Shown: positions 26,051 through 34,657, counted from the first letter of the stretch. The stretch is 42,359 nucleotides of DNA from JBBAFB01 sp041655595 (GCA_041655595.1 JBBAFB010000004.1:1-42359), one strand, 5' to 3'. Program-made: numbers and translations. Notes: generated by a model not told the origin, from the letters alone.

Positions 26051-26763
26051 TATCCTTTATCTCCTTCTGTGGCCGGCAAAATGCCAATCACCGGCAACCC
26101 CAGGTATTTTTCTACATCCTCCGGAGATTTAATTGATGTATCAAAAAATTCCAGAACAAAGGCCAGCAAAAGCCCGGCCATTAGTCCCAGTACCGCTGAA
26201 ATGGCCAGGTTCAACCTGGTGCTTGGTTTAAAGGGTCTTTTAGAAGGAATAGCTTCATCTATTACTTGTATATTCTCTACATTCATTATTTTAGTTGCTT
26301 GCTCAGAAAAAGCTTGTGCAAGCTGATTCGCTATAACAGCCGCCAAGACAGGGTCTTTGTCCGTTACGGTTAATTGTATTATTTCAGTATTTTTTACCAG
26401 GCTAACATCAATTTTTTGTCTGAGGCTACTACTATGCATTTCTAGGTCCAGGCTTTCAATAACTGAATCCAACACTAACCTGCTTTTGGCAATCTCTCCA
26501 TATGTTGATACCAATAAACGATTTGTTTGAATTTGTTGGTAGGATATGGTTTCATCCAAATCCACGGAAGCCTTATGGAGGGGCTTCCCCACCATCAAAG
26601 TTGTATTTGATTGATATTGGGGTATTAGGACAAAAAAGGTAGCCAGAGCAGTAATAATAATTGCCGCCAACACAACAAACATTATTAACTTAAACCTTTT
26701 TCTCATAACCCCAAATAACTCAATTAATGATATTTCATCAACTTGAGCACTATCAGAAAACAT
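26050..26763 (-). CDS. cpsC: CpsC/CapA-type chain-length and kinase-activator protein (Wzz family)
   Basis: 237-residue membrane protein with two helices (about 25-47 and 171-194) and an outside domain between them that begins QYQSNTTLMVGKP, typical of Wzz/CpsC. The C-terminal end FEFFDTSIKSPEDVEKYLGLPVIG is the juxtamembrane part that binds and activates CpsD. I chose the ATG at 26763 because GGGGGA lies seven bases upstream; a GTG at 26787 would add eight residues but has no good ribosome binding site. It overlaps cpsD and follows a protein of unknown function. Confidence 0.92.
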   Translation of the reverse strand: MFSDSAQVDEISLIELFGVMRKRFKLIMFVVLAAIIITALATFFVLIPQYQSNTTLMVGKPLHKASVDLDETISYQQIQTNRLLVSTYGEIAKSRLVLDSVIESLDLEMHSSSLRQKIDVSLVKNTEIIQLTVTDKDPVLAAVIANQLAQAFSEQATKIMNVENIQVIDEAIPSKRPFKPSTRLNLAISAVLGLMAGLLLAFVLEFFDTSIKSPEDVEKYLGLPVIGILPATEGDKG

Positions 26764-26790
26764 ATTTTGTTCCCCCACCACATTCACGCC

Positions 26791-27396
26791 CTAATATATA
26801 TATTCTTTATATTTGTTAAATAAAAGTTGGAGCTCTTTTAGATCCTCCTCATCAAACCTTTTCAGGGCCAATTCCACCGCCGATTGTTTTTCCCCCGGGG
26901 TAAATCCGCCGCTTAAAAGACTGGTCAGGTATTTTATATCCTCACTTTTTAAATTTTTAGTAATTAGCAATAACATCCTTCTTTTATCCTCGAAACTGAT
27001 CCTAGAACCCAGCTCCTCCACCCGGGAGGTCTCTTCTTTTTGCAACTCTCCGGTCTCTATAGCCTCCGCCGGCTTAGTTACCCTATGTTCTTCCCCTTGT
27101 TGCGATTTTACAGGATCCCCATTCCCCCTTTGATGGGTCTCGGGTATATTTACCTGGCTTTTATCCTTTATCCTCGGTTCATCGGTTTCGGTTTCTTCCG
27201 GGTTAACATTCCCTTCTTCTACTAGGATAGGCAAAGGTTCTTTTGGGTTGAGTTCAGATTCAGGTAGGCTGATATCCTCCAGAAATAATTTTTCCACGGA
27301 ATCAAATAGATTTGTAATTGAGTAATAAAATACCAACCCCGCCACCGCTGCAATCCCTAAAACAGACAACAAAATTTTTGAAATTCTTTTTTCCAT
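26791..27396 (-). CDS. Single-pass membrane-anchored protein of unknown function
   Basis: 201 residues, no family recognised. A helix at 7-29 anchors it in the membrane. Residues 40-130 are polar, rich in Glu, Pro and Lys, and probably disordered. The last ~65 residues (ISFEDKRRMLLLITKNLK to the end) are predicted amphipathic helices with a tail KYKEYIY. The pattern of short helices joined by SxED and FxxEDL turns loosely resembles the N-terminal helical segment of the neighbouring SLH protein (VEDRLKVVDLIEAQN). It sits between the SLH genes and cpsC. A role in linking the cps kinase complex with the wall is possible but only a guess. Confidence 0.7.
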   Translation of the reverse strand: MEKRISKILLSVLGIAAVAGLVFYYSITNLFDSVEKLFLEDISLPESELNPKEPLPILVEEGNVNPEETETDEPRIKDKSQVNIPETHQRGNGDPVKSQQGEEHRVTKPAEAIETGELQKEETSRVEELGSRISFEDKRRMLLLITKNLKSEDIKYLTSLLSGGFTPGEKQSAVELALKRFDEEDLKELQLLFNKYKEYIY

Positions 27397-27418
27397 ATTT
27401 CACCTTAGTTAATTCGGA

Positions 27419-27440
27419 AGGGGTACCAAGAGGCACCCCT
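27419..27440. terminator. Hairpin between the SLH gene and the anchored-protein gene
   Basis: Arms AGGGGT and ACCCCT with a ten-base loop. The run of T follows on the plus strand, opposite to the genes here; on the minus strand the stem is preceded by A and followed by TCCGAATTAAC. It is therefore not a normal terminator for this operon. It could stabilise the 3' end of the SLH messages or end transcription from the other direction. Confidence 0.45.
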
Positions 27441-27450
27441 TTTTTATTTG

Positions 27451-29490
27451 TTAATAATTATAAAACCCGTAAATCACTTTAGCTGCTTCCGCCCTGGAAA
27501 TGTCAACCAGGGGCCTTAATGTTGAATCAGGATAGCCGGTTACTAGTTGTTTTTCAACCAGTAAAGCAGTAAATTCTTTGGCAAAGTCCGCCGTCTTGTC
27601 AGCATCGGGATAATTTCTAAGCAGATAACCCGCATCCCCTTTTAAAGTCTCTCCCAAGGCCCTGCCTACAACAGTCATCATTTCTTGGCGAGTAATATTA
27701 CCATTAGGATCAAAGATTTTACCCGCTACCCTGCCATTAACCAGCTCATTAACAAAAGCAGTCTGCACATAATCAGCATACCAAGCATCATCTGCAACAT
27801 CCTCAAAGCCCCCTTGGTATTTAATTAAATCCAAATCGAGGGCCACCACAATTATTTTGGCAAATTCTGCCCTGCTGGTAAAATCGGCCGGGGCAAAAAC
27901 ATCTTCTGCTTTACCATTAAAAATGTGCTTCGAAGCCATGGAATCAATATATTCCTTAGCCCAAAGGCCTTCTACATCGGCAAAAGTCTTATCATATTCC
28001 ATTAACACATAGGTACTTAAGTGGGGCAATCTGCCCCTTATTACGCCTTGCTCCTTATCCACCTTGCCTCCCACAAATTCAACGACTCCCTTTTCGCCAT
28101 TGACAAAATAAAGCCCAAGCTTATCTACATTAGCGACAATACCTTTAATGTTAAAGGCTAAGGTAATAGACTGATTCAGTTTCGCAGGTGTGCCGTCAAG
28201 CAAGAGGGTTATATTTTGGGCTTTGCCGACTTCTTTCATCTCTTTTTCCTTGGTTATACCCTCTAAGGCCACATGATTCTCCATGGCATTGATTACTAAA
28301 CCCAGGGTTTTAGTTCCCTGCAAATCAAAGGTTGCAACAGGTAGCGAAACACTAACTGCATCCAGCCTAATAACCACCGGCATGTCAATCTTGTCCGTAG
28401 CTGCAATAATGCCGGTGGGAATATTCAACTCAAGGTTTTCACCAATATTTTTAGTACCTGAGAAGTCCAATACCAACTCAGTAGGCCTCTCCCCAGCCAC
28501 TTGTTGGGCCTGTTGAATTTGAGCAATAATTTCGTTGGCAGTCTTGTCATTAATTCTTGCAACAGCCTTGCCACCCGTTACCTTAACTTCAGCTAGCCCG
28601 CCAGGTACGTTAACAAAAATGGGCTTGCCCGATTCCCCCGGAACTACTATTTCAGGCTCATCCGAGGGTTCTGGGGGTCCACTCGGAGTGCCTGGCTCGT
28701 CGGGGCTAGAGGGAGTATAATCAGCAACCTGAAAACCCAAACTATCCAGTGCCGCCCTAAAATTCACTACTTCCGTGGTAGTAAGCTTTGCCAGCATATT
28801 ATTAATTGCTTGAACTAAATTGATAAGATCCCCCCCGGCTAAATCCTTGGCACTATCGGGCAAGAATTTATTAAGCTCCCCAAGGACATCTTGTTGATTT
28901 TTAACTACTATGCTGAGCTTTCCTGTGCTTGTAGTGTATCTAATATCAAGGCCGGATGGGCCACTTTCGGGTTTATTGATACCTTTTAAGTTCAGTTCCA
29001 AAGTTTTTACCCTAGTCAGAAAGCTTTTGGCACTGCCATAATCGGCAATAATATTTCCCCTTAAATCCTTAAGCGGGGCATTTTGTGCTACAAAGGTCGC
29101 CTGATGTGCAGCCCTTATACTAGTTTTATAGGTACTTTTAGCGTCTTCCTCCCTGTCGCTGTCTATATAGGTTTTAGTAGCAGCCACATAGCCCTCGTTT
29201 TTTAAAATATTTATTGCGGATACAATCTTACCTTCAATAAAACCCTTTTTCGTTAGCCTATCTTTGAACTCAGCAGATAAATCAGCAAAAAAAACTCCAA
29301 TGGTATCCTCTTCGCAAAATCTAACAAATGTGTCCACCAACTTTTTGGTGTTCTCCTGACCAACGGATTCAACTTTGCCGTCTATGTAGCTTAGACCATC
29401 ATCCAGGGTTTCGTTGGCTGCAAGAGCCGACCCAAAAGACACAGCCAAAAAAGCCCATACCAAAAGCACTGCTAAAAATTTTTTAGACAT
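27451..29490 (-). CDS. S-layer-homology protein with C-terminal SLH triplet (large)
   Basis: 679-residue exported surface protein. Signal peptide 1-24 (VSFGSALA), an N-terminal helical region (25-250), a Pro/Ser/Glu-rich linker (about 255-285), a beta-rich domain (290-500) with no family I recognise, and three C-terminal SLH repeats (TFADVEGLWAKEYIDSM; GFEDVADDAWYADYVQ; and NYPDADKTADFAKEF with ISRAEAAKVIYGFYNY). The SLH triplet can bind the CsaB-pyruvylated polymer. A GGAGG precedes the ATG. It follows the smaller SLH gene by 56 bases in the operon headed by the tyrosine phosphatase cpsB. It could be an S-layer subunit, but its size and position cannot prove this. Confidence 0.87.
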   Translation of the reverse strand: MSKKFLAVLLVWAFLAVSFGSALAANETLDDGLSYIDGKVESVGQENTKKLVDTFVRFCEEDTIGVFFADLSAEFKDRLTKKGFIEGKIVSAINILKNEGYVAATKTYIDSDREEDAKSTYKTSIRAAHQATFVAQNAPLKDLRGNIIADYGSAKSFLTRVKTLELNLKGINKPESGPSGLDIRYTTSTGKLSIVVKNQQDVLGELNKFLPDSAKDLAGGDLINLVQAINNMLAKLTTTEVVNFRAALDSLGFQVADYTPSSPDEPGTPSGPPEPSDEPEIVVPGESGKPIFVNVPGGLAEVKVTGGKAVARINDKTANEIIAQIQQAQQVAGERPTELVLDFSGTKNIGENLELNIPTGIIAATDKIDMPVVIRLDAVSVSLPVATFDLQGTKTLGLVINAMENHVALEGITKEKEMKEVGKAQNITLLLDGTPAKLNQSITLAFNIKGIVANVDKLGLYFVNGEKGVVEFVGGKVDKEQGVIRGRLPHLSTYVLMEYDKTFADVEGLWAKEYIDSMASKHIFNGKAEDVFAPADFTSRAEFAKIIVVALDLDLIKYQGGFEDVADDAWYADYVQTAFVNELVNGRVAGKIFDPNGNITRQEMMTVVGRALGETLKGDAGYLLRNYPDADKTADFAKEFTALLVEKQLVTGYPDSTLRPLVDISRAEAAKVIYGFYNY

Positions 29491-29546
29491 CTACCCACTC
29501 GCCTCCTGAATTTTAATTAAGTTTTTTAATGCTTAAATACTCCTAC

Positions 29547-30623
29547 CTAGTCCACCAACAGTTTGTACAAATTAAAAACCATGGTAGCTGCTTCAGCCCT
29601 AGTGGCATTGGCCCGGGGAGCCAAGATGTTTCCTGCTTGCCCCTTAACCAGCCCCAGCTTTAGGGCCACTGCAATCTCAGTTTTTGCCCAAGAAGAAACC
29701 AAATCCCGATCACTAAAGGAGGCTAAAAGTTCTGTTATTTCTATGTTACCCACTAATGTGGGTTTCCCTTTTAAAGTGGCGGACCGAATCATAATAACAA
29801 TCATTTCTTCTCGGGTAATAAAACTATTGGGATCAAATCTATCCCCCTTTCCTTGAATAATACCCTTTGCAAAAGCCTGATTTACAGCCTCAAAGAACCA
29901 ATCACCCCGAGCTACATCTATAAAAACCATTTCTTGATTAACATTGTCTCCCAACCCCAAAAGCCTGGTCAGCATGGCTGTAAACTCCGCGCGTGTTACC
30001 TTATCCTCCGGCGCAAAAACTCCCTCTGACTTGCCTTGAATAATGCCCTTGGTTTGGGCAAATTCTATGTAGGCCGCTGCCCAATGATTCTTTATGTCTC
30101 TAAAGCCCACTGTTGTTTCATCAATTTTGGGCAAATTAATATTGCTTCCCTGGGTGGCCTCAGATGACCCCCCGGAATTACCGCCACCAAAGTTTGAAAC
30201 ATCCTCTAATCCGCTGTATTTATCTATAATATTGGCGATAGCCGTAGAATTTTGTGCTTCTATTAAATCCACAACCTTTAACCTATCCTCAACACTCCAC
30301 TGCTTCATTTTATCAATTTCTGATCTCATTTGGCCTAGACTTATACCCTTGCTATTGAGCTTTGCTTCGTAGTCCTCCCCCAAAATGCCCCCAAGGTAAC
30401 TTGGCAGATCCGTTTTTAGCTCATCTAGATTACCTTGGGTTTTAACATAGCCCCTCAATAGATCTAAGGCCTCATCGCCAACGAAGGAATCCAACTCAGA
30501 AAACTTATCTAGAGCCAGACCTATTAAACTATGATCCAACTCCGCAGCCAAAGATCCCTTAAGAAAAGAGATTGCCAAGATTACCAAGATTGTAACAACT
30601 TTTAGTTTTTTCTTAAATACCAC
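29547..30623 (-). CDS. S-layer-homology protein with C-terminal SLH triplet (small)
   Basis: 358-residue exported protein. Signal peptide 1-27 (SFLKGSLA), an all-helical N-terminal domain (28-145) with no recognised family, a Gly/Ser/Asn-rich hinge (GGGNSGGSSEATQGSN), and three SLH repeats from about 170 to 356 (GFRDIKNHWAAAYIEFA; VFIDVARGDWFFEAVNQ; SFSDRDLVSSWAKTEIA). Starts at a GTG, 18 bases after cpsB. Repeats two and three keep the TRAEFxxML pattern. Its helical part resembles in style those of the larger SLH protein and the anchored protein downstream, possibly a shared fold. Confidence 0.87.
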   Translation of the reverse strand: MVFKKKLKVVTILVILAISFLKGSLAAELDHSLIGLALDKFSELDSFVGDEALDLLRGYVKTQGNLDELKTDLPSYLGGILGEDYEAKLNSKGISLGQMRSEIDKMKQWSVEDRLKVVDLIEAQNSTAIANIIDKYSGLEDVSNFGGGNSGGSSEATQGSNINLPKIDETTVGFRDIKNHWAAAYIEFAQTKGIIQGKSEGVFAPEDKVTRAEFTAMLTRLLGLGDNVNQEMVFIDVARGDWFFEAVNQAFAKGIIQGKGDRFDPNSFITREEMIVIMIRSATLKGKPTLVGNIEITELLASFSDRDLVSSWAKTEIAVALKLGLVKGQAGNILAPRANATRAEAATMVFNLYKLLVD

Positions 30624-30640
30624 TACCCCACCACTCCTGC

Positions 30641-31426
30641 CTATGTTAAATTATTGAAAAACAAAGATAGCCTTTTATAAACGCCCAAACCCCCGCCATC
30701 ATAAGCCATTTGTTTTGAATCTATTCTTTTCCCTTTTAAAACCTTGGTTGGGTTATCAATTAATAAAAGTTTTATCGCTTCGGCTGGAATAGTTTTTAAC
30801 ACCTCTTTAATCCTTGGAGAGCGAGCTCTTGCAGTGTGACAATCAGTTGCTATGAAGTGGGCCATCCCTTCCTTGATAATTTTTTCAGCCGTCAGCTTGG
30901 CCTCTTTTCCAAAAACACCTATTAAACTAAGTGAATTAACCTGAGCCAAAACACCCATTTTAATGAATTTTTTTAGTTTATCAAGATCTTTGTTAATCAT
31001 TAAATTTCTCTCCGGATGGGCCAGGATAACTTCCAAACCTCGAAGCCTGAGATCATGGATAACATCCAAAGCATAAAGGGGTATACTCATCATCGGTAAT
31101 TCAATTAATAAATATAAGCCACTGTCCCCCAAAGTCATCAGTTTGCCTGCACTGAATAGTTCCACTAAATTAGGGGTTAATAGTATCTCCTGCCCCGGTA
31201 GAATTTCAACATCAATTAATCTTGAAGTAAGTTCCTTATTTAACTCCTTGGTTTTTTCTAAAATTAATTGGCTATCAATTTCTTGATCCTTTTCAATAAA
31301 ATGGGGCGTTGCTATCATTCTTGTAAAACCTTCGGACACAGCTATTTCCGCCATTTTAATGGATGTTAGCAAATCCGGTGAACCATCATCAACCCCCGGT
31401 AGAATGTGGCTATGAATGTCTATCAA
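30641..31426 (-). CDS. cpsB: CpsB/CapC-type PHP-domain tyrosine phosphatase
   Basis: 261-residue manganese-dependent phosphatase that removes phosphate from CpsD. The PHP metal motif IDIHSHILPGVDDG is at the N-terminus; further family motifs are IATPHF, LPGQEI, LAHPERN and ATDCHTARAR with metal-binding His and Asp. I chose the TTG at 31426, which has AAGGAGG eight bases upstream and gives the family-typical start MIDIHSH; a TTG 27 bases earlier extends the frame but its ribosome binding site would be absent. First gene of the operon cpsB, two SLH genes, anchored protein, cpsC, cpsD, dehydratase, chemoreceptor. I see no clear -10/-35 pair in the 250-base upstream gap. Confidence 0.93.
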   Translation of the reverse strand: MIDIHSHILPGVDDGSPDLLTSIKMAEIAVSEGFTRMIATPHFIEKDQEIDSQLILEKTKELNKELTSRLIDVEILPGQEILLTPNLVELFSAGKLMTLGDSGLYLLIELPMMSIPLYALDVIHDLRLRGLEVILAHPERNLMINKDLDKLKKFIKMGVLAQVNSLSLIGVFGKEAKLTAEKIIKEGMAHFIATDCHTARARSPRIKEVLKTIPAEAIKLLLIDNPTKVLKGKRIDSKQMAYDGGGLGVYKRLSLFFNNLT

Positions 31427-31676
31427 AGATATTGCCTCCTTGGTCTTCGTCAATTATGCGTGTCTTCTATTTATTTCGACACAATGAGGCCATTACCCCC
31501 ATCTACCTCCCTATTATTCAACAAAACCGCGATAGATATCTATATATTACCATAATAATGCACTGAATGGAACCAGTCTTTTGTTATTTTAAATAACTTT
31601 GGTATAAATGGCTTTAATATTGTCGAATTATGTTAATTTAAAAGAGAGTCCAACAGTCCCCTAACCATTCACCACC

Positions 31677-32843
31677 CTAGACACCCAAAACCCTCACTCT
31701 AAGTACCCCGTCAATTCCTCTTAACCTTTCAAGGGTGCCCTCGGCTAGGGCCACCTCCAAGTCAATTAGTGTGTAGGCCCAGGCACCTCTGCTTTTATTA
31801 ACCAAATCCGAGATGTTCACATTGGCACCGGCCAAAACCCCGGTGAGCTGCCCTAACATATTGGGAATGTTTTTGTGATTAATGGCCAGGCGAGCTGCCT
31901 TTTGGCAAACTCCCAAATCACAATTTGGGTAGTTAACAGAGTTCTTTATATTGCCGTTTTCCAAGTAGTCCATCAACTGCTCAACAGCCATTATTGCGCA
32001 GTTCTCCTCGGCCTCGGCAGTAGAAGCCCCCAAATGGGGAAAGGTAATTACATTATCAATGCCACAGGTTTGAGAATTGGGAAAATCGGTGATGTATTTG
32101 GCAATTTTACCTGTTTTGAGTGCCATAAGAGCCGCCCCTTCATCAACAACAATATCCCGAGAAAAGTTTAACAAAATGACACCTGTTTTCATCTGCTCTA
32201 TTGCCGCTTCATCAATCAAACCCTTGGTAGCATCCAATAAGGGAACATGAATGGTAATGAAATCGCATTCCCGATAAATCTCCTCCGGAGATTTAATAGG
32301 CTTAATATGCTTGGACAGCTTCCAAGCATGCTCCACTGACAAATATGGATCATAACCGTAAACCGACATCTCCAATTTAATGCCGGCATTTGCCACCAGC
32401 GCTCCGATAGCCCCTAGACCGATCACCCCTAGTTTTTTGCCTTTAATCTCTGTACCGGCGAATCTAGATTTATTTTTTTCCACCAGTTGCGCCAACTCTG
32501 GATCCCTTTGACAGGAGGTAACCCAATTACTGCCCTCCAAAAGATTCCTGCCGGCTATAATCATGGCGGCGATTACCAGCTCTTTTACACCATTGGCATT
32601 GGCTCCGGGCGTGTTAAAAACTACAATTCCTCTTTCGGCACATCTTTCCAAGGGAATATTATTAACCCCTGCTCCCGCTCTGGCAATGGCTTCCAAGTTG
32701 ACAGGGAGTTCCAACTCATGAAGGGAAGCGCTGCGCACTAAAAGTCCGTTGGCCTTTCGATAGTCTTCCACAAAACCGTAACCCTCCGTCAGGCGGTCCA
32801 AACCGGCCTTGGCGATTTTATTCATGCAATTTATTTTATACAT
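31677..32843 (-). CDS. serA: D-3-phosphoglycerate dehydrogenase
   Basis: 388-residue enzyme oxidising 3-phosphoglycerate with NAD+, first step of serine synthesis. NAD-binding motif GVIGLGAIGALV (139-150), substrate-binding/catalytic Arg229 (LLNFSRD) and His270 (FPHLGAST), and an ACT regulatory domain from about residue 320, which suggests serine feedback. It is the short form, with the ACT domain directly after the catalytic unit. Start ATG at 32843 is one base after the serC stop; an in-frame upstream start lies inside serC. The gene ends 250 bases from cpsB with nothing recognisable in between except AT-rich sequence. Confidence 0.92.
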   Translation of the reverse strand: MYKINCMNKIAKAGLDRLTEGYGFVEDYRKANGLLVRSASLHELELPVNLEAIARAGAGVNNIPLERCAERGIVVFNTPGANANGVKELVIAAMIIAGRNLLEGSNWVTSCQRDPELAQLVEKNKSRFAGTEIKGKKLGVIGLGAIGALVANAGIKLEMSVYGYDPYLSVEHAWKLSKHIKPIKSPEEIYRECDFITIHVPLLDATKGLIDEAAIEQMKTGVILLNFSRDIVVDEGAALMALKTGKIAKYITDFPNSQTCGIDNVITFPHLGASTAEAEENCAIMAVEQLMDYLENGNIKNSVNYPNCDLGVCQKAARLAINHKNIPNMLGQLTGVLAGANVNISDLVNKSRGAWAYTLIDLEVALAEGTLERLRGIDGVLRVRVLGV

Positions 32844-32844
32844 A

Positions 32845-33927
32845 CTATGCTTCCTTTCCCTCAAACTCTTTCATAAAGGCAACCAAGGCTTTGACACCTG
32901 CAAGGGGCATTGCATTGTAAATGCTGGCCCTCATGCCCCCGATGGTCCTGTAACCCTTAAGGTTGACTAGCCCCCGGGCCTCCCCTTCTTTTATAAATTT
33001 TGCATCCAAATCTGCATCCCCCGTTACAAAGGGTACATTCATTAAGGAACGGTCCCTTTTTACAACCGTTCCCTTAAACAGCCTGCTGTCATCAAGATAA
33101 TCATATAATAATGAAGCTTTCAGTTCGTTAATTTCCTGCATGACCTCGAGTCCGCCTATTTTTTTTAACCACTTAAACACCTTGCCGCAAATATAAATCC
33201 CATAAACAGGTGGCGTATTATAGGCGGAATTATGGGCGGCATGGGTTTTGTACTTCAACATTGTGGGTGTGCCCGGCAGTACGTTATCAGCAATTAGATC
33301 CTCCCGAATAATTACAATTACTACACCGGCAGGCCCCACATTTTTTTGAGCACCGGCAAAAATTAACCCAAACCTACCTACATCTATAGGCCCAGCCAGA
33401 AAATCCGAGGACATATCGGCTACCAAGGGCTTCTCTCCCACATCGGGTAACTCAGTAAATCTAGTGCCAAAAATGGTGTTATTATGGCAAAGGTAGACAT
33501 AATCTGCTTCTTCGGAAACCTTTAAATTTTTAAGACCCGGTATATAACTGTAATTTTGGTCTTCCGAGGAAGCTATTACATTAATTTTGCCGTAAAGCCG
33601 CCCCTCCTGAAGGGCTTTTTTTGACCACTGACCTGTATTCAAATAATCTGCTACCCGGTTTTTCATCAAATTCATGGGCACCGCGGCAAATTGTTGAGAG
33701 GCTCCCCCCTGTAAAAAAAGAACCTTATAATTAGCGGGGATATTCAACAAATCACGTAAATCTCGCTCGGCTTCGGCCATCATCCCCTCAATTATATCTG
33801 ATCGGTGGCTCATCTCCATGATGGACATACCGCTACCTTGGTAATCCAACATCTCAACTGCGGCCTCTTTTAAGACCTGCTCCGGCAAAACTGCCGGTCC
33901 TGCTGAAAAATTATAAACTCTGCTCAT
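32845..33927 (-). CDS. serC: Phosphoserine aminotransferase
   Basis: 360-residue PLP enzyme converting 3-phosphohydroxypyruvate and glutamate to phosphoserine, the step after SerA. The start MSRVYNFSAGPAVLPE is exactly the family N-terminus, so I used the ATG at 33927, although several in-frame ATG codons upstream could extend it. PLP-binding Lys195 lies in FAGAQKNVGPAG, preceded by ADMSSDFLAGPIDV, both standard. C-terminal GYRTIGGMRASIYNAMPL is also conserved. A strong promoter (33971-33999) lies directly upstream. serC-serA form a two-gene operon; serB is not in the window. Confidence 0.95.
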   Translation of the reverse strand: MSRVYNFSAGPAVLPEQVLKEAAVEMLDYQGSGMSIMEMSHRSDIIEGMMAEAERDLRDLLNIPANYKVLFLQGGASQQFAAVPMNLMKNRVADYLNTGQWSKKALQEGRLYGKINVIASSEDQNYSYIPGLKNLKVSEEADYVYLCHNNTIFGTRFTELPDVGEKPLVADMSSDFLAGPIDVGRFGLIFAGAQKNVGPAGVVIVIIREDLIADNVLPGTPTMLKYKTHAAHNSAYNTPPVYGIYICGKVFKWLKKIGGLEVMQEINELKASLLYDYLDDSRLFKGTVVKRDRSLMNVPFVTGDADLDAKFIKEGEARGLVNLKGYRTIGGMRASIYNAMPLAGVKALVAFMKEFEGKEA

Positions 33928-33970
33928 CTCCAACATCTCCATTCTGATTATAACCATTTTCTTGTAAATG

Positions 33971-33999
33971 ATTATATCCCCATTTTTCGACATTTTCAA
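33971..33999 (-). promoter_or_regulatory. Promoter of serC-serA
   Basis: Minus strand TTGAAA (33994-33999), 17-base spacer, TATAAT (33971-33976). Transcription would start about 35 bases before the serC ATG, so there is no room for a T-box or riboswitch downstream. Confidence 0.7.
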
Positions 34000-34146
34000 G
34001 TGGGGAAAAATCCGGGGTATCATCCAAAAAGCAATATATTCAAAGGTTTTAACAATTGTTTAACTAATGCAGGGCTATGTACAACGGTTACCCAACATAG
34101 GCCAAAAGCCAAATATTTTTAGCTAATAAAGATTACAGCGAAATAC

Positions 34147-34175
34147 TTGACAATTATAGATTGATTCTATAGAAT
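34147..34175 (+). promoter_or_regulatory. Promoter of the thioredoxin-like gene
   Basis: TTGACA (34147-34152), 17-base spacer, TAGAAT (34170-34175), followed by AT-rich sequence and an AAGGAG ribosome binding site before the ATG at 34218. It is divergent from the serC promoter; the ~150 bases between hold no other recognisable signal. Confidence 0.65.
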
Positions 34176-34217
34176 ATATTTTAATTAAATTAAAATTCTT
34201 ACACAAGGAGTGGTATT

Positions 34218-34559
34218 ATGTTATTCACAAATCTGGACCATATCAACACAGCAGCAGAGCTCAAGGACATTCTGGCCAAAAATGAAAATGTAATGGTTAC
34301 CTGCGGTCGCATGGGACCTATGTGTACACCGGTTTATCAAGTCATGGAGGATATTAGGGACAAATATTCTCATGTCGCCTTCTTTGACATGGAGTTTGAT
34401 AATCCGGAAGCCAGCATCATCAGAAACCTGCCGGAATGCAGAACCTTCCGGGGTTTGCCCTTTGTCGTTTATTATAAAAATGGCGAGGTGGTAGAAGCCA
34501 CAAGCAGCATCCAGGATGAGGAACAAATCACCACAATCCTGGACCGCCAATTTGGATAA
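34218..34559 (+). CDS. Thioredoxin-like protein with CX6C motif
   Basis: 113 residues with the thioredoxin order of secondary structure: helix, strand VMVTC, cysteine region CGRMGPMC (Cys29 and Cys36), long helix, strand HVAFFDMEFD, and RGLPFVVYYKNGE with the expected cis-Pro81. The active-site cysteines are separated by six residues instead of two, so it cannot be an ordinary thioredoxin; a third Cys (74) lies near the cis-Pro. Possible roles are a redox switch or metal/thiol binding. It has its own promoter and is convergent with the VanZ-family gene. I am fairly sure of the fold, not of the function. Confidence 0.75.
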   Translation: MLFTNLDHINTAAELKDILAKNENVMVTCGRMGPMCTPVYQVMEDIRDKYSHVAFFDMEFDNPEASIIRNLPECRTFRGLPFVVYYKNGEVVEATSSIQDEEQITTILDRQFG

Positions 34560-34570
34560 ACCCGCACACA

Positions 34571-34649
34571 GGGGACAGGTCCCTTGGTACGGCAGCTACG
34601 CCCATCCCGGCGGCATTACAATGTGCATTGGGACCTGTCCCCAATGCAC
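34571..34649. repeat. REP-like element with nested palindromes
   Basis: Outer inverted arms GGGGACAGGTCCC (34571-34583) and GGGACCTGTCCCC (34630-34642), perfect over 13 bases. Inside and overlapping the right arm is a second palindrome GTGCATTGGG/CCCAATGCAC (34623-34649). GGGGACAGGTCCC-type repeats are common dispersed palindromes in Clostridia. It lies between two convergent genes and may also act as a two-way transcription stop. Confidence 0.75.
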
Positions 34650-34657
34650 ATCCAAAA

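Noticed and set aside
31583..31597. GTTATTTTAAATAAC palindrome upstream of cpsB as an operator
   Set aside because: It is an AT-rich symmetrical stretch in an AT-rich gap with no identifiable promoter nearby, so chance is likely.
33928..34217. T-box or serine riboswitch upstream of serC
   Set aside because: The promoter -10 box is about 45 bases from the start codon, leaving no room for a structured leader.
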